Assembly (NCBI RefSeq): GCF_018275325.1
Contig: NZ_JAGVQR010000004.1
Coordinates: 124,001 to 188,000, forward strand
Reading direction: 5' to 3'
DNA length: 64,000 nucleotides
DNA from: Nocardioides palaemonis
GTDB taxonomy: Bacteria > Actinomycetota > Actinomycetes > Propionibacteriales > Nocardioidaceae
The translations under genes and the position numbers were made by a program. The first letter of the stretch is position 1. Every line of letters begins with the position of its first letter. Shown here piece after piece: positions 33,824-45,436 of the stretch. The notes beneath the pieces were generated by a model, which searched no databases, had not been told where the DNA came from, and saw only the letters and a program-made list of their open reading frames with translations.

Positions 33824-34399
33824 TCAGCTCTGCGGGACGACGTCGAGAGCGGCGAAGATGCGCTTGGTGACGTCGTCGACCTCGCCCATCCCGTCGACCT
33901 CGACGAGGATCCCGCGCTCGCGGTAGACCTCGATCAGCGGCTCGGTCTGCTCGGCGTAGACCTCCTGGCGGCGCCGGATGACGTCCTCGGTGTCGTCGGC
34001 ACGCCCGTCGGTCACCGCGCGCTGCAGCAGGCGCTGGACGAGCTCCTCGGGGTCGACCGTGAGCACCACGACCGCGTCGAGGCGGTGACCGGTGAAGCCG
34101 ATCATGCCGTCGAGCTCGGTCACCTGCGCCAGGGTGCGGGGGTAGCCGTCGAGCAGGAAGCCCGGCTTCGCGTCCTCCTCGTCGATGCGGTTGCGCACCA
34201 TCTTGTTGGTGACCTCGTCGGGGACGTACTCGCCGGCGTCCATGTAGCGCTTGGCCTCGACGCCCAGCGGCGTGCCTTGCGAGACGTTGGCCCGGAAGAT
34301 GTCGCCGGTCGAGATCGCCGGGATCTCGAAGTGCTGGGCGATGAACGAGGCCTGGGTGCCCTTGCCGGCTCCCGGCGGGCCCATGAGGATGAGACGCAT
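33824..34399 (-). CDS. adk: Adenylate kinase
   Basis: The 191-residue enzyme catalyses AMP + ATP = 2 ADP. It begins [17 protein letters not shown] (P-loop), with the AMP-binding region [11 protein letters not shown] and the DGYPRTLAQ motif. It has a short LID ([18 protein letters not shown]) lacking the zinc Cys cluster. Start ATG 34399 shares one base with the secY stop (TAATG), indicating coupling. Confidence 0.97.
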   Translation of the reverse strand: MRLILMGPPGAGKGTQASFIAQHFEIPAISTGDIFRANVSQGTPLGVEAKRYMDAGEYVPDEVTNKMVRNRIDEEDAKPGFLLDGYPRTLAQVTELDGMIGFTGHRLDAVVVLTVDPEELVQRLLQRAVTDGRADDTEDVIRRRQEVYAEQTEPLIEVYRERGILVEVDGMGEVDDVTKRIFAALDVVPQS

Positions 34400-35694
34400 T
34401 AGCGGAGGAATCCTTCGTAGTTGCGCTGCTGGAGCTGGCTCTCGATCTGCTTCACGGTGTCGAGGGCCACGCCGACCATGATCAGGATCGAGGTGCCGCC
34501 GAACGGGAAGTTCTGGTTGGCCTGGATCATCGCGAACGCGACGAGCGGGACCAGCGAGATCAGGCCGAGGTAGAGCGCTCCAGGGAACGTGATGCGGGAC
34601 AGGACGTAGGACAGGTAGTCCTCGGTCGGCTTGCCCGCCCGGATCCCGGGGATGAAGCCGCCGTACTTCTTCATGTTGTCCGCCACCTCGACAGGGTTGA
34701 AGGTGATCGAGACGTAGAAGTACGTGAAGAAGATGATCAGCAGGAAGTACGCCGCCATGTAGAGCGGGTGGTCGCCGCCGACCAGGTAGGTGCCGATGAA
34801 GTCGAGCACGGGGTTCTTGCTGTCGGGGTTGAACTGCACCGCCATCGCCGGCAGGTAGAGCAGCGAGGAGGCGAAGATGACCGGGATGATGCCGGCCTGG
34901 TTGACCTTCAGCGGGATGTAGGTCGAGTTGCCGCCGAACATCTTGCGCCCGACCATCCGCCGGGCGTACTGCACCGGGATGCGGCGCTGGGCCTGCTCGA
35001 TGAAGATGACGGCTGCGACCAGGATCAGGCCGACGACCATCACGATGGAGAAGGTGATCCAGCCCTGGGAGGTCTGCACGCTCCACAGCGACGCGGGGAA
35101 GGTCGCGACGACCTGGGTGAAGATGAGGATCGACATGCCGTTGCCGATGCCGCGGTCGGTGATGAGCTCACCGAGCCACATGATGACGGCGGTGCCCGCG
35201 GTCATGGTGACCACCATGACGAGGAACGTGCCGGTGCCGTCGTCGTGCAGCAGGTCGCGGTCGCAGCCCTGGAGGAGGGCCTTGTTGCGGGCCAGCGCCA
35301 CGATGCCGGTCGCCTGGAGCACGGCGAGGCCGAGCGTGAGGTACCGGGTGTACTGCGTGATCTTCGTCTGGCCGGCCTGGCCCTCCTTCTTCAGCGCCTC
35401 GAGCCGTGGGATCACCACGACGAGCAGCTGCAGGATGATCGAGGCCGTGATGTACGGCATGATCCCGAGCGCGAAGATGGTGAGCTGGAGCAGCGCACCT
35501 CCGGAGAAGAGGTTGATCAGGCTGTAGAGGCCGCCCTGCTCCAGGTCGCTGATGCAGGCCTGGACGTTGGCGACGTGGACGCCCGGGGTGGGAACCTGGG
35601 AGCCGAGCCGGAAGATCGTGACGATCAGCAGGACGAACAGAAGCTTCTTCCGCAGGTCCGGCGTCCGGAAAGCGTTGGCGAAGGCGCCTAGCAC
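34399..35694 (-). CDS. secY: Protein translocase subunit SecY
   Basis: This 431-residue protein has ten transmembrane helices. It starts at GTG 35694 ([20 protein letters not shown]) with AGAGGA upstream. SecY forms the protein-conducting channel. Recognisable elements are the plug region [21 protein letters not shown] and the cytoplasmic-loop arginines in [15 protein letters not shown]. secY is the first gene after a terminator-like hairpin following rplO, so secY-adk-map probably form a sub-operon. Confidence 0.97.
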   Translation of the reverse strand: MLGAFANAFRTPDLRKKLLFVLLIVTIFRLGSQVPTPGVHVANVQACISDLEQGGLYSLINLFSGGALLQLTIFALGIMPYITASIILQLLVVVIPRLEALKKEGQAGQTKITQYTRYLTLGLAVLQATGIVALARNKALLQGCDRDLLHDDGTGTFLVMVVTMTAGTAVIMWLGELITDRGIGNGMSILIFTQVVATFPASLWSVQTSQGWITFSIVMVVGLILVAAVIFIEQAQRRIPVQYARRMVGRKMFGGNSTYIPLKVNQAGIIPVIFASSLLYLPAMAVQFNPDSKNPVLDFIGTYLVGGDHPLYMAAYFLLIIFFTYFYVSITFNPVEVADNMKKYGGFIPGIRAGKPTEDYLSYVLSRITFPGALYLGLISLVPLVAFAMIQANQNFPFGGTSILIMVGVALDTVKQIESQLQQRNYEGFLR

Positions 35695-35835
35695 TGGTTC
35701 CTCTTTCGTAAGGGTGCCTGCCTGGTTCAGGCGGGCGGACGAGAGACCCCCACCGGTGTGCGGCGAAGGGCCCGGGGAAGCCTAACAAGTCGCGGACCGC
35801 GCCCGCTCCCCCCCATCAAACAGGTAGAGAACGAC

Positions 35836-35876
35836 GAAGGCCCGGCCGACAGTTCCCACTGTGCGGCCAGGCCTTC
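35836..35876 (-). terminator. Hairpin after rplO, terminator or attenuator before secY
   Basis: A 13-bp stem with one G:U pair (GAAGGCCTGGCCG / CGGCCGGGCCTTC) starts 24 nt past the rplO stop. Its loop holds a smaller ACAGT/ACTGT pair, and TTCTCT-type sequence follows. It divides the spc operon from secY. The 206-bp gap also contains a GC-poor stretch near 35812-35822 but no clear promoter. Confidence 0.7.
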
Positions 35877-35900
35877 ACCGGATGGTGCTGATGTGTGGCC

Positions 35901-36341
35901 TCAGGCCACGGTCGCGGTGCCGCCGGCAGCCTCGATCTTCTCCTTGGCGGAGGCCGAGAACGCGTCGACGCTGACCTGGACGGCGACCGAGATGTCGCCC
36001 TGGCCGAGCACCTTGACGGGCTGGCCCTTGCGGACCGCGCCCTTCGCGACGAGGTCCGCCACGGTGACCTGGCCACCGTCGGGGAACAGCTCGCCGAGAC
36101 GGTCGAGGTTGACGACCTGGAACTCCACGCGGAAGGGGTTCTTGAAGCCCTTCAGCTTGGGCAGGCGCATGTGGATCGGCATCTGGCCACCCTCGAAGGC
36201 GACCGGGACCTGGTAGCGCGCCTTGGTGCCCTTGGTACCGCGGCCGGCCGTCTTGCCCTTGGACGCCTCACCGCGACCCACGCGGGTCTTGGCGGTCTTG
36301 GCGCCCGGAGCGGGACGCAAGTGGTGCAGCTTGAGCGTCAT
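35901..36341 (-). CDS. rplO: 50S ribosomal protein L15 (uL15)
   Basis: At 146 residues it begins [20 protein letters not shown] and has the Gly/Lys-rich tail [17 protein letters not shown]. The core blocks are [17 protein letters not shown] and [16 protein letters not shown]15 assembles late into the 50S subunit. Its start lies 1 bp beyond the rpmD stop. It is the last gene before the secY hairpin. Confidence 0.98.
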   Translation of the reverse strand: MTLKLHHLRPAPGAKTAKTRVGRGEASKGKTAGRGTKGTKARYQVPVAFEGGQMPIHMRLPKLKGFKNPFRVEFQVVNLDRLGELFPDGGQVTVADLVAKGAVRKGQPVKVLGQGDISVAVQVSVDAFSASAKEKIEAAGGTATVA

Positions 36342-36342
36342 G

Positions 36343-36525
36343 TCACTCCACCTCCTCGAACGTCACCAGGTGACGGACGGTGTTGATCATGCCCCGGATC
36401 TCCGGGCGGTCTTCCTTCACGACCACGTCGCCGATCCGCTTGAGACCGAGCGAGCGCAGCGTCTCGCGCTGGTTGGCCTTGAGGCCGACCGTTCCGCGCT
36501 TCTGCTGGACCTTGAGCTGTGCCAT
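36343..36525 (-). CDS. rpmD: 50S ribosomal protein L30 (uL30)
   Basis: This 60-residue protein reads [20 protein letters not shown] at the start, followed by [17 protein letters not shown] and [12 protein letters not shown], the standard L30 pattern. Its ATG shares one base with the rpsE stop (TAATG). Confidence 0.97.
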   Translation of the reverse strand: MAQLKVQQKRGTVGLKANQRETLRSLGLKRIGDVVVKEDRPEIRGMINTVRHLVTFEEVE

Positions 36526-37151
36526 TACTGCTGCACCCCCGCCGTCGCCTCGACCTGGCCCTCGGCGCGCGCCTTGAGCAGCGCGGCCGGGGTGACGTCC
36601 TCGACGCGCATGCCACGGCGAGCAGCCACGGCCTCGGGCTCCTCGAGCATCCGCAGCGCCTCGACGGTCGCGTGGACGATGTTGATCTGGTTGGACGAGC
36701 CGAGCGACTTGCTCAGCACGTCGTGGATGCCGGCGCACTCGAGCACCGCACGCACCGGGCCACCGGCGATCACACCGGTACCGGGGGCGGCGGGACGCAG
36801 CAGGACGACGCCCGCGGCCTTCTCGCCCTGCACCGGGTGCGGGATGGTGCCCTGGATGCGCGGGACCTTGAAGAAGTGCTTCTTGGCCTCCTCGACACCC
36901 TTGGCGATCGCCGCGGGAACTTCCTTCGCCTTGCCGTAGCCGACGCCGACCAGACCCTCACCGTCGCCGACGATCACGAGGGCGGTGAAGCTGAAGCGAC
37001 GACCACCCTTCACGACCTTGGCGACCCGGTTGATCGCCACGACGCGCTCGATGTAGGCGGTCTTGTCAGCCTGGTTGCGACCGTTGTCGCGTCCGCGACG
37101 GTCACCACCCTGGCGCTCGCCACCGCGCTGTCCGCGCTGGGCTCCGCTCAT
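36525..37151 (-). CDS. rpsE: 30S ribosomal protein S5 (uS5)
   Basis: The 208-residue protein contributes to decoding fidelity and mRNA unwinding at the entry channel. A Gly/Arg/Gln-rich N-terminal extension (residues 1-30) precedes the double-stranded-RNA-binding S5 domain ([34 protein letters not shown]). The C-terminal domain contains [16 protein letters not shown] and [18 protein letters not shown]. Confidence 0.98.
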   Translation of the reverse strand: MSGAQRGQRGGERQGGDRRGRDNGRNQADKTAYIERVVAINRVAKVVKGGRRFSFTALVIVGDGEGLVGVGYGKAKEVPAAIAKGVEEAKKHFFKVPRIQGTIPHPVQGEKAAGVVLLRPAAPGTGVIAGGPVRAVLECAGIHDVLSKSLGSSNQINIVHATVEALRMLEEPEAVAARRGMRVEDVTPAALLKARAEGQVEATAGVQQ

Positions 37152-37189
37152 GAGACTTTCTCCTCTTTCAGAATTCTTCGCGTGGGCGA

Positions 37190-37573
37190 TCAGAACTGGA
37201 GGCCGCCCTCACGGGCGGCGTCGGCCAGGGCCGCGATGCGGCCGTGGTACTTGTTGCCGGCGCGGTCGAAGACGACGTCCTCGATCCCCGCGGCCTTGGC
37301 ACGCGACGCCACCAGCTCGCCGACCTTCTTGGCCTTGGCGGTCTTGTCACCCTCGGTCCCGCGCACGTCGGCCTCCATGGTGGAGGCGTAGGCGAGCGTC
37401 GCACCGGCGAGGTCGTCGACGACCTGCACCGAGAGGTGCTTGGCCGACTTGGTGACGACCAGGCGCGGACGCTCGGCGGTGCCGTTGATGCGCTTGCGAC
37501 CGCGCGCCTGGCGGCGCAGACGGGCACGGACGCGGTTCGCGGTGTGCTTGTTGTTGCTCAGCGAGATCGCCAT
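37190..37573 (-). CDS. rplR: 50S ribosomal protein L18 (uL18)
   Basis: The 127-residue 5S-rRNA-binding protein has a basic start ([18 protein letters not shown]), [20 protein letters not shown], and [20 protein letters not shown] near the end. ATG 37573 follows the rplF stop by 1 bp; the longer in-frame extension into rplF is rejected. Confidence 0.98.
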   Translation of the reverse strand: MAISLSNNKHTANRVRARLRRQARGRKRINGTAERPRLVVTKSAKHLSVQVVDDLAGATLAYASTMEADVRGTEGDKTAKAKKVGELVASRAKAAGIEDVVFDRAGNKYHGRIAALADAAREGGLQF

Positions 37574-37574
37574 G

Positions 37575-38117
37575 TCACTTACCGGCCTTTCCGACCTTGC
37601 GGCGGATGTGCTCGCCGGCGTAACGGACGCCCTTGCCCTTGTAGGGCTCCGGCTTGCGCAGCTTGCGGATCTTGGCCGCGACCTCGCCGACGAGCTGCTT
37701 GTCGATGCCGACGACGCCGAGCTTGGTCGGGCCCTCGACGGTGAAGGTGATGCCCTCGGGGGCGTCGAAGACGATCGGGTGGGAGTACCCGAGCTGGAAC
37801 TCCAGCTGGGTCGGGCCCTTCGGCAGGACGCGGTAGCCCACGCCGACGATCTCGAGCTTCTTCTCGTAGCCCTCGGTGACACCCACCACCATGTTGTTGA
37901 TGAGCGTGCGGGTGAGGCCGTGCAGCGAGCGGCTCTCGCGCTCGTCGTTCGGGCGCTGCACCTCGAGGACGCCGTCCTCGCCCTTGGCGACCGTGATCGG
38001 CGCCGCGATGGTGTGCGACAGGGTGCCCTTGGGGCCCTTGACGGTCACCAGCGACTCGTCGATCGCGACGTCGACACCGGACGGGACCGCGATGGGGAGC
38101 TTGCCAATGCGCGACAT
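37575..38117 (-). CDS. rplF: 50S ribosomal protein L6 (uL6)
   Basis: The 180-residue protein binds near the factor-binding site. It starts [20 protein letters not shown], has [10 protein letters not shown] and [18 protein letters not shown], and carries the L6 signature [19 protein letters not shown] near the C-terminus. Confidence 0.98.
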   Translation of the reverse strand: MSRIGKLPIAVPSGVDVAIDESLVTVKGPKGTLSHTIAAPITVAKGEDGVLEVQRPNDERESRSLHGLTRTLINNMVVGVTEGYEKKLEIVGVGYRVLPKGPTQLEFQLGYSHPIVFDAPEGITFTVEGPTKLGVVGIDKQLVGEVAAKIRKLRKPEPYKGKGVRYAGEHIRRKVGKAGK

Positions 38118-38151
38118 GCTTCTCTCTCTTCCTGGTCTCAGTTGGTCCGGG

Positions 38152-38571
38152 TCACCAGACGTAGGCGAGGACTTCGCCGCCCACGCCCTTCTGGTTCGCC
38201 TGGCGGTCGGTCAGCAGGCCCTGCGACGTCGAGATGATCGCGACGCCGAGGCCACCGAGGACCTTGGGCAGGTTGGTGTGCTTGGCGTACACGCGCAGGC
38301 CGGGCTTGCTGATGCGGCGGACACCGGCGATCGAGCGCTCCCGGTTGCGGCCGTACTTCAGCGTGACGGTCAGCGTCTTGCCGACGGCGGGCTCGCCCTC
38401 GGCGGACGTGTTGTCCGTGACGTCGTAGGAGGTGATGTAGCCCTCCTGCTTGAGGATCTCCGCGAGGCCGGCCTTCATCTTGCTGTAAGGCATCGACACC
38501 ACGTCGTGGTACGCCTGGTTGGCGTTGCGCAGACGCGTGAGCATGTCTGCGATCGGGTCAGTCATCGTCAT
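38152..38571 (-). CDS. rpsH: 30S ribosomal protein S8 (uS8)
   Basis: This primary 16S-binding protein is 139 residues from ATG 38571 ([20 protein letters not shown]); ATG 38565 is an alternative. [19 protein letters not shown] and the C-terminal signature [20 protein letters not shown] identify it. In E. coli S8 is the autoregulator of the spc operon. Confidence 0.97.
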   Translation of the reverse strand: MTMTDPIADMLTRLRNANQAYHDVVSMPYSKMKAGLAEILKQEGYITSYDVTDNTSAEGEPAVGKTLTVTLKYGRNRERSIAGVRRISKPGLRVYAKHTNLPKVLGGLGVAIISTSQGLLTDRQANQKGVGGEVLAYVW

Positions 38572-38662
38572 GATGTGGGTTTCTTTCTCGTCGTGGTTTC
38601 CCCAGGCTCGACGGCCTGCGGACCTGCAACGTGTTGAGAGAGGTGATTACCAGGAGAAGTGC

Positions 38663-38848
38663 TTACCAAGAAGACTTGGTGACGCCGGGCAGCTCGCCGC
38701 GGTGGGCCATCTCCCGCAGGCAGATGCGGCACAGGCCGAACTTGCGGTACACGGCCTTCGGCCGGCCGCAGCGCTGGCAGCGGGTGTAGCCGCGGACGGC
38801 GAACTTCGGCTTGCGGGCGGCCTTGACCTTCAGAGCAGTCTTCGCCAT
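38663..38848 (-). CDS. rpsN: 30S ribosomal protein S14, zinc type (uS14, type Z)
   Basis: The short 61-residue form has C-x2-C...C-x2-C zinc ligands ([24 protein letters not shown]) and ends [11 protein letters not shown]. It is one base after rplE. Actinobacteria usually also encode a longer Cys-free paralogue elsewhere for zinc starvation. Confidence 0.98.
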
Positions 38849-38849
38849 G

Positions 38850-39416
38850 TCAGTTCTCCTTGAACGGGAAGCCGAGCTGCTTGAGCAGCGCGCGGCCCTC
38901 GTCGTCGTTGGTGGCGGTGGTCACGACGGTGATGTCCATGCCGCGCGACCGGTCGATCTTGTCCTGGTTGATCTCGTGGAACATGACCTGCTCGGTGAGA
39001 CCGAAGGTGTAGTTGCCACGGCCGTCGAACTGCTTCGGCGAGAGGCCGCGGAAGTCGCGGATGCGGGGCAGCGCCAGGGACAGCAGGCGGTCCAGGAACT
39101 CCCACATGCGGTCGCCGCGCAGCGTGACGTGCGCACCGATCGGCATGCCCTCGCGCAGCTTGAACTGCGCGATCGACTTGCGGGCCTTGGTCACGGCCGG
39201 CTTCTGGCCGGTGATCGCGGTGAGGTCGCGGATCGCGCCCTCGATCAGCTTGGAGTCACGAGCAGCCTCGCCGACACCCATGTTGACCACGATCTTGGTC
39301 AGGCCGGGGACCTGCATGATGTTGGCGATCTCGAACTCGGAGCGCAGCGCGGGGACGATCTCCTCGCGGTAGCGCGCCTTGAGACGCGGAATCTCCGTGG
39401 AGGTGGTCTCGGCCAT
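38850..39416 (-). CDS. rplE: 50S ribosomal protein L5 (uL5)
   Basis: The 188-residue 5S-rRNA-binding protein contacts the P-site tRNA. Family blocks are [56 protein letters not shown] and [22 protein letters not shown] 39416 lies just past the rplX stop; the longer in-frame frame to 39539 runs into rplX and is rejected. Confidence 0.98.
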
Positions 39417-39417
39417 C

Positions 39418-39771
39418 TCAGATCTCCTTGCCGGTCTTGCGGGACACGCGGACCGAGCGGCTGGCGGTGTAGGTCGAGCCGTCGGGACGGCGCTTGGTGA
39501 CCTCGTCGCGACGGAACCCGACGCGGGTGACGCCGTCACCCTCGACCAGCATCACGTTCGAGACGTGGATGGGGGCCTCGCGGGTGATGATGCCGCCGGT
39601 GGTGCCGGTCTGCTGCACGGACTTGGTGTGGCGCTTGACGAGGTTCACGCCCTCGACGATCACGCGCTCCTCCTCGCGGAGGACCGAGATGACCTTGCCC
39701 TGGGCACCCTTGTCCTTGCCAGCGATCACCTTGACGGTGTCGCCCTTCTTGATGTTCATGTTCTTACCCAT
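39418..39771 (-). CDS. rplX: 50S ribosomal protein L24 (uL24)
   Basis: This 117-residue assembly-initiator protein has a KOW motif ([25 protein letters not shown]) and [11 protein letters not shown]. The start is ATG 39771 ([10 protein letters not shown]) or ATG 39759 (MNIKKG). It lies 3 bp from the rplN stop. Confidence 0.97.
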   Translation of the reverse strand: MGKNMNIKKGDTVKVIAGKDKGAQGKVISVLREEERVIVEGVNLVKRHTKSVQQTGTTGGIITREAPIHVSNVMLVEGDGVTRVGFRRDEVTKRRPDGSTYTASRSVRVSRKTGKEI

Positions 39772-39774
39772 CTC

Positions 39775-40143
39775 TCACAGCACCTCCGGGGCGAGCGAGA
39801 TGATCTTCATGAAACGCTTCTCGCGCAGCTCACGGCCCACGGGGCCGAAGATGCGCGTGCCACGGGGCTCGCCGTCGTTCTTGAGGATGACGGCGGCGTT
39901 CTCGTCGAAGCGGATGTAGGAACCGTCGGCGCGGCGACGCTCCTTGACGGTGCGCACGACCACGGCCTTGACGACGTCGCCCTTCTTGACGTTGCCACCG
40001 GGGATCGCGTCCTTGACGGTGGCGACGATGACGTCACCGATGCCGGCGTAGCGACGCCCAGAGCCACCGAGAACACGGATGCAGAGGATCTCCTTCGCAC
40101 CGGTGTTGTCGGCGACCTTGAGTCGCGACTCCTGCTGGATCAT
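39775..40143 (-). CDS. rplN: 50S ribosomal protein L14 (uL14)
   Basis: The 122-residue protein is strongly conserved: [57 protein letters not shown] and [15 protein letters not shown]. It lies at the subunit interface and is the docking site of the silencing factor RsfS. It is preceded by a 121-bp gap after rpsQ. Confidence 0.98.
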   Translation of the reverse strand: MIQQESRLKVADNTGAKEILCIRVLGGSGRRYAGIGDVIVATVKDAIPGGNVKKGDVVKAVVVRTVKERRRADGSYIRFDENAAVILKNDGEPRGTRIFGPVGRELREKRFMKIISLAPEVL

Positions 40144-40264
40144 TGATTTCTCCTGGTTGTCGAGCTGGTTCTCTCGCCCTCACGGGGCTGGAGCCTGGCC
40201 GAACTGGTGGGGTTCTGGGTGGTGCTGGTCCGGTGAGCCGGGCTGGGCCCGACCCACCGGGTGC

Positions 40265-40546
40265 TCACTTGGCCTTCTCGAGGACCTCGACGAGGCGCCA
40301 GCGCTTGGTGGCGGACAGCGGGCGGGTCTCCATGATGAGGACCCGGTCGCCGATGCCGCACTGGTTGGTCTCGTCGTGGGCCTTGAGGCGCGACGTCTTG
40401 CGCAGGACCTTGCCGTAGAGGGCGTGCTTCACGCGGTCCTCGACGGCGACGACGATGGTCTTGTCCATCTTGTCGCTCACGACGAGGCCCTCGCGGACCT
40501 TGCGCTGGTTGCGCTCGCCAGTCTGGGTCGCAGTGTTCTCGCTCAT
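40265..40546 (-). CDS. rpsQ: 30S ribosomal protein S17 (uS17)
   Basis: This 93-residue OB-fold protein has an N-terminal extension ([16 protein letters not shown]) before the core [20 protein letters not shown], and the signature [24 protein letters not shown] 40546 overlaps the rpmC stop (ATGA). Confidence 0.98.
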   Translation of the reverse strand: MSENTATQTGERNQRKVREGLVVSDKMDKTIVVAVEDRVKHALYGKVLRKTSRLKAHDETNQCGIGDRVLIMETRPLSATKRWRLVEVLEKAK

Positions 40547-40785
40547 GCCTTCGCCTCTTCGTTCGTGCCCGGGGTGGTGCGGATCCCGAGCTCGCGCTCA
40601 CGGACCACGGTGTAGATCCGGGCGATGTCCTTCTTGACCGTGCGGAGCCGGCTGTTGCTCTCCAGCTGGCCGGTGGCCGCCTGGAAGCGGAGGTTGAACA
40701 GCTCCTCCTTGGCCTCGCGCAGCTTCGCCTCCAGGTCGGTGGCGTTGAGCTCGTCGAGCTCGTGGGCGTTCAGCTTGGTAGCCAT
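40543..40785 (-). CDS. rpmC: 50S ribosomal protein L29 (uL29)
   Basis: This 80-residue helical-hairpin protein near the exit tunnel has [20 protein letters not shown] and [23 protein letters not shown] 40785 abuts the rplP stop, sharing one base. Confidence 0.97.
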   Translation of the reverse strand: MATKLNAHELDELNATDLEAKLREAKEELFNLRFQAATGQLESNSRLRTVKKDIARIYTVVRERELGIRTTPGTNEEAKA

Positions 40786-41204
40786 CAGAATTCACCGGCC
40801 TCACGGGAGATGAACCGGCACTTCATCGGGAGCTTGTGCATCGCGCGGCGCATGGCCTCGCGGGCAACGGTCTCGTCGACGCCGGAGAGTTCGAACATGA
40901 CGCGGCCGGGCTTGACGTTGGCAACCCACCACTCGGGGGAACCCTTACCGGAACCCATGCGGGTCTCGGCAGGCTTCTTGGTCAGCGGGCGGTCCGGGTA
41001 GATGTTGATCCAGACCTTGCCGCCACGCTTGATGTGACGGGTCATGGCGATACGGGCCGACTCGATCTGCCGGTTGGTCACGTAGTGACCCTCGACCGCC
41101 TGGATGCCGAAGTCACCGAAGGCCAGCGAGGTGCCACCCTTGGCAACGCCACGGCGCTTGGGGTGGTGCTGCTTGCGGTGCTTGACGCGACGGGGCATCA
41201 ACAT
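40785..41204 (-). CDS. rplP: 50S ribosomal protein L16 (uL16)
   Basis: The 139-residue protein is needed for A-site tRNA accommodation. [17 protein letters not shown] opens the conserved region, followed by [40 protein letters not shown] and [19 protein letters not shown]. Start ATG 41204 (MLMPRR) is chosen; the longer in-frame ORF is rpsC sequence. Confidence 0.98.
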   Translation of the reverse strand: MLMPRRVKHRKQHHPKRRGVAKGGTSLAFGDFGIQAVEGHYVTNRQIESARIAMTRHIKRGGKVWINIYPDRPLTKKPAETRMGSGKGSPEWWVANVKPGRVMFELSGVDETVAREAMRRAMHKLPMKCRFISREAGEF

Positions 41205-41208
41205 GAGG

Positions 41209-42024
41209 TCAGGCCTCCTGTCCGGTGCTCGGAGCAGCCTCGGCCGGAGCAGCTGAGGTCTCAGCGGTGGCCTCGGCGCGAGGAGCGCGGTCGCCGCGCG
41301 AGCCACGGCTCGGACGGTCGCCGCCACGGGTGTTGGGACGACCACCGCGGCCGGGGGCACCGGCGCGGGCGGCCTGCTGGGCCTGGCGCTCGGCACGGGT
41401 GCCGGCGACCTCGCCCTTGTAGATCCAGACCTTCACGCCGATGCGACCGAAGGTGGTCTTGGCCTCGTAGAAGCCGTAGTCGATGTCGGCACGCAGGGTG
41501 TGCAGGGGCACGCGGCCCTCGCGGTAGAACTCGGTGCGCGACATCTCGGCGCCGTTGAGGCGGCCCGAGCACTGGATCCGGATGCCCTTGGCACCCGAGC
41601 GCATCGAGGTCTGCATGGCCTTGCGCATCGCACGACGGAACTGCACGCGGCCGGCGAGCTGCTCGGCGACGCCCTGGGCGACCAGCTGCGCGTCGACCTC
41701 GGGCTGCTTCACCTCGAGGATGTTGAGCTGGACCTGCTTGCCGGTGAGCTTCTCGAGCTCGCCGCGGATGCGGTCCGCCTCGGCGCCGCGGCGACCGATG
41801 ACGATGCCGGGACGCGCGGTGTGGATGTCCACCCGGACGCGGTCACGGGTGCGCTCGATCTCGACCTTGGCGATGCCGGCCCGCTCCATGCCCTTGGAGA
41901 GCAGCTTGCGGATCGCGACGTCCTCACCGACGTACGACTTGTAGAGCTTGTCGGCGTACCAACGGCTCTTGTGGTCGGTGGAGATGCCCAGGCGGAAGCC
42001 GTTCGGGTTGATCTTCTGGCCCAT
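41209..42024 (-). CDS. rpsC: 30S ribosomal protein S3 (uS3)
   Basis: The 271-residue mRNA-entry protein begins [20 protein letters not shown]. It has a KH domain ([20 protein letters not shown]) and [23 protein letters not shown]-terminal low-complexity tail of about 60 residues, rich in Gly, Arg, Ala and Pro, is usual in actinobacteria. Its ATG shares one base with the rplV stop. Confidence 0.98.
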   Translation of the reverse strand: MGQKINPNGFRLGISTDHKSRWYADKLYKSYVGEDVAIRKLLSKGMERAGIAKVEIERTRDRVRVDIHTARPGIVIGRRGAEADRIRGELEKLTGKQVQLNILEVKQPEVDAQLVAQGVAEQLAGRVQFRRAMRKAMQTSMRSGAKGIRIQCSGRLNGAEMSRTEFYREGRVPLHTLRADIDYGFYEAKTTFGRIGVKVWIYKGEVAGTRAERQAQQAARAGAPGRGGRPNTRGGDRPSRGSRGDRAPRAEATAETSAAPAEAAPSTGQEA

Positions 42025-42458
42025 CAGGCACCCTTTCCGTTCTTCTTGGCCTGCGTGGTCAGCGCGTCAGCCGGCTGCACCGCGAGGGTGATGTGGCTGG
42101 TGCGCTTGTTGATGCGGGTCGCACGGCCCTGGGCACGCGGACGCCAACGCTTCATCGTCGGGCCCTCGTCGACCATCGCGACGGAGAGCACCAGGTCGGC
42201 CCGGTTGAGGCCCTCGGTGGTCTCGGCGTTGGCGACGGCGCTCTCCAGCACCTTGTAGACGGTCTCGGAGGCGGCCTGCGGCGCGAACTGCAGCAGGGTG
42301 AGGGCCTCGTCGACGGGGAGGCCGCGGACCATGTCGACGACACGGCGGGCCTTCATCGGGGTGATCCGCACGTAGCGTGCGCTGGCGAACGCGCCCGGCT
42401 GGTCGCCGAGCAGCGACTCGCGGCGCGCACTGGTGCGGCTGCGCTCGGTGGTGCTCAT
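42024..42458 (-). CDS. rplV: 50S ribosomal protein L22 (uL22)
   Basis: The 144-residue protein lines the exit tunnel. [40 protein letters not shown] and the tunnel hairpin [20 protein letters not shown] are conserved. An N-terminal extension of about 25 residues precedes the core. It overlaps rpsS by ATGA. Confidence 0.98.
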   Translation of the reverse strand: MSTTERSRTSARRESLLGDQPGAFASARYVRITPMKARRVVDMVRGLPVDEALTLLQFAPQAASETVYKVLESAVANAETTEGLNRADLVLSVAMVDEGPTMKRWRPRAQGRATRINKRTSHITLAVQPADALTTQAKKNGKGA

Positions 42459-42736
42459 CGACGGCGTCCCTTCCGGTCTTCCTTGACGTGCCCGCGGTAG
42501 GTGCGGGTCGGTGCGAACTCCCCGAGCTTGTGGCCGACCATCGAGTCGGTCACGAAGACGGGGACGTGCTTGCGACCGTCGTGCACGGCGATGGTGTGAC
42601 CGATCATGTCGGGCACGATCATCGACCGGCGCGACCAGGTCTTGATGACGTTGTGCGAGCCCTTCTCGTTCTCGGCGTCCACCTTCTTCTGGAGGTGGCC
42701 GTCCACGAAGGGGCCCTTCTTGAGGCTACGAGGCAT
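42455..42736 (-). CDS. rpsS: 30S ribosomal protein S19 (uS19)
   Basis: The 93-residue head protein reads [40 protein letters not shown] and [19 protein letters not shown], the family signature. It lies 5 bp after rplB. Confidence 0.98.
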   Translation of the reverse strand: MPRSLKKGPFVDGHLQKKVDAENEKGSHNVIKTWSRRSMIVPDMIGHTIAVHDGRKHVPVFVTDSMVGHKLGEFAPTRTYRGHVKEDRKGRRR

Positions 42737-42741
42737 GTCGG

Positions 42742-43578
<837 letters not shown>

Positions 43579-43603
43579 ATCAGTTCCTATTCAGCGAGCC
43601 CGG

Positions 43604-43909
43604 TCAGGAGACCGGACCTCCGAAGATGTCGATGCGGTGACCCTCGGCGAGGCTGACGATCGCGCGCTTGGTGTTCGGGCGCTTGCCCATGCCGTAGCGG
43701 GTGCGACGCGTCTTGCCCTGGCGGTTGATCGTGTTGACCGAGGTGACCTTGACGTCGAAGACCTTCTCGACCGCGATCTTGATCTCGGTCTTGTTGGCGT
43801 CCGGGTGGACGATGAAGGTGTACTTGTTGGCGTCGAGCAGGCCGTAGCTCTTCTCCGACACGACCGGCGCGATCAGGACGTCGCGGTGGTCCTTGTGCAG
43901 GGTGCTCAC
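43604..43909 (-). CDS. rplW: 50S ribosomal protein L23 (uL23)
   Basis: The 101-residue protein sits at the tunnel exit and docks trigger factor and [43 protein letters not shown] and [20 protein letters not shown] identify it. Its ATG overlaps the rplD stop (ATGA). Confidence 0.98.
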   Translation of the reverse strand: MSTLHKDHRDVLIAPVVSEKSYGLLDANKYTFIVHPDANKTEIKIAVEKVFDVKVTSVNTINRQGKTRRTRYGMGKRPNTKRAIVSLAEGHRIDIFGGPVS

Positions 43910-44760
43910 TTGTCGCTCTCCTTCTCGGCACGGGTGAGGCCGGCAGCCTCGGCGTCCTCGACGGACTTGAACCAGAAGTCGCCGCCGGCGGCGTCGTAGT
44001 CGGCGTCGCCCTCGACGAGGTAGACGCCCGACGTCTTGCCGAGGACCTCGAAGCCCTTCGGGTTCTTGCCGCTCTTCAGCGGGGCCTTGGCGCCCGCCGG
44101 GAGCTCCGCGGCCTCGGTGGTCTCGGTGGCAGCAGCCGGCTTCTCGGCCGCAGCGGCCGGGGCGGACGAGCCACCCACGAAGACGTCGTAGGCACCCTTG
44201 GTGAAGACCACGTCGTCAGCGGCCAGCACGTCGTAGGTGTTGAGCTGGTCGACGGCGACGATGTGGACCTCGGGCGCGTTGCGCAGCGAGAGCCAGGTGA
44301 TCGCGTCGGAGCGCTCGAGCACCACGAGGTAGCCCACGCGGTCGGTCAGCGAGGTCAGCGCGGCGAGCGCACCCTTGGTGGAGGGCTTGTCGCCCGACAC
44401 CAGCGAGTCGACCACGTGGACGCGGTCGTTGCGGGCCCGGTCGGAGAGGGCACCGCGCAGGGCGGCGGCCTTCATCTTCTTGGGGGTGCGCTGGGAGTAG
44501 TCGCGCGGCTGCGGGCCGTGGACGGTGCCACCGCCGGCGAACTGCGGGGCGCGGGTCGAGCCCTGGCGGGCGCGGCCGGTGCCCTTCTGCTTGTAGGGCT
44601 TCTTGCCACCACCGCGGACCTCGCCGCGGGTCTTGGTGGCGTGGGTGCCCTGGCGCGCAGCGGCCTGCTGGGCCACGACGACCTGGTGGATCAGGGGGAT
44701 GTTGACCTCGACGTCGAAGATCTCGGCGGGGAGGTCGACCTTGACGGTCTTGACAGCCAT
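43906..44760 (-). CDS. rplD: 50S ribosomal protein L4 (uL4) with C-terminal sunset-like extension
   Basis: Residues 1-205 are standard uL4: [40 protein letters not shown] and [20 protein letters not shown]. The family is usually about 205-220 residues, but this one reaches 284. After an Ala-rich linker, the last 65 residues ([20 protein letters not shown], then [19 protein letters not shown]) resemble the small sunset-type module found at the ends of various actinobacterial proteins. The role of the tail is unknown. Confidence 0.96.
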   Translation of the reverse strand: MAVKTVKVDLPAEIFDVEVNIPLIHQVVVAQQAAARQGTHATKTRGEVRGGGKKPYKQKGTGRARQGSTRAPQFAGGGTVHGPQPRDYSQRTPKKMKAAALRGALSDRARNDRVHVVDSLVSGDKPSTKGALAALTSLTDRVGYLVVLERSDAITWLSLRNAPEVHIVAVDQLNTYDVLAADDVVFTKGAYDVFVGGSSAPAAAAEKPAAATETTEAAELPAGAKAPLKSGKNPKGFEVLGKTSGVYLVEGDADYDAAGGDFWFKSVEDAEAAGLTRAEKESDK

Positions 44761-44762
44761 GC

Positions 44763-45428
44763 TCAGGCCTCCTGCGTCTTCTTGGCGGCCGAGCGGAGGA
44801 CCACGAGGCCGTTCTTGGGGCCGGGAACGGCGCCCTTCACGAGGATGAGGCCCTTCTCGGCGTCGACGGCGTGCACCGTCAGGTTCTGGGTGGTCACGGT
44901 GTCGTTGCCCATGCGGCCCGACATCCGGGTGCCCTTGAACACGCGACCCGGCGTGGCGCAGGCGCCGATCGAACCGGGCTTGCGGTGGTTGCGGTGGGCA
45001 CCGTGCGAGGCGGAGACACCGGAGAAGCCGTGACGCTTCATGGTTCCGGCGAAGCCCTTGCCCTTGCTGGTGCCGGTGACGTCGATCTCCTCGCCGGCGG
45101 CGAAGGTGTCGACCCCGAGCTCCTGGCCCACGGTGTAGGCAGCGGCGTCGGCGGTGCGGATCTCCACGACGTGGCGACGGGGGGTGACCCCGGCCTTGGT
45201 GAAGTGACCGGCCTCCGGGGAGTTCACCTTGCGCGCCTCGATCTCGCCGAAGCCGACCTGGATGGCGTTGTAGCCGTCCACCTCGGGCTGGCGGACCTGG
45301 GTCACGACGTTGGTGCTCGCCGCGATGACGGTCACGGGGACGACCTTGTTGTCCTCGTCCCAGAGCTGGGTCATGCCGAGCTTGGTGCCCAGCAGGCCCT
45401 TCACGTTGCGTTCGAAAGTCTTAGCCAT
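44763..45428 (-). CDS. rplC: 50S ribosomal protein L3 (uL3)
   Basis: At 221 residues, this early-assembly protein reaches the peptidyl-transferase centre. It has [40 protein letters not shown] (with an I-D-V variant of the usual start), [20 protein letters not shown] and [14 protein letters not shown]. It lies 8 bp after rpsJ. Confidence 0.98.
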   Translation of the reverse strand: MAKTFERNVKGLLGTKLGMTQLWDEDNKVVPVTVIAASTNVVTQVRQPEVDGYNAIQVGFGEIEARKVNSPEAGHFTKAGVTPRRHVVEIRTADAAAYTVGQELGVDTFAAGEEIDVTGTSKGKGFAGTMKRHGFSGVSASHGAHRNHRKPGSIGACATPGRVFKGTRMSGRMGNDTVTTQNLTVHAVDAEKGLILVKGAVPGPKNGLVVLRSAAKKTQEA

Positions 45429-45436
45429 GTCGCGCC

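Noticed and set aside
35695-35900. Possible small gene between secY and rplO
   Set aside because: No frame with a ribosome-binding site and family similarity; the region is explained by a terminator and leader.
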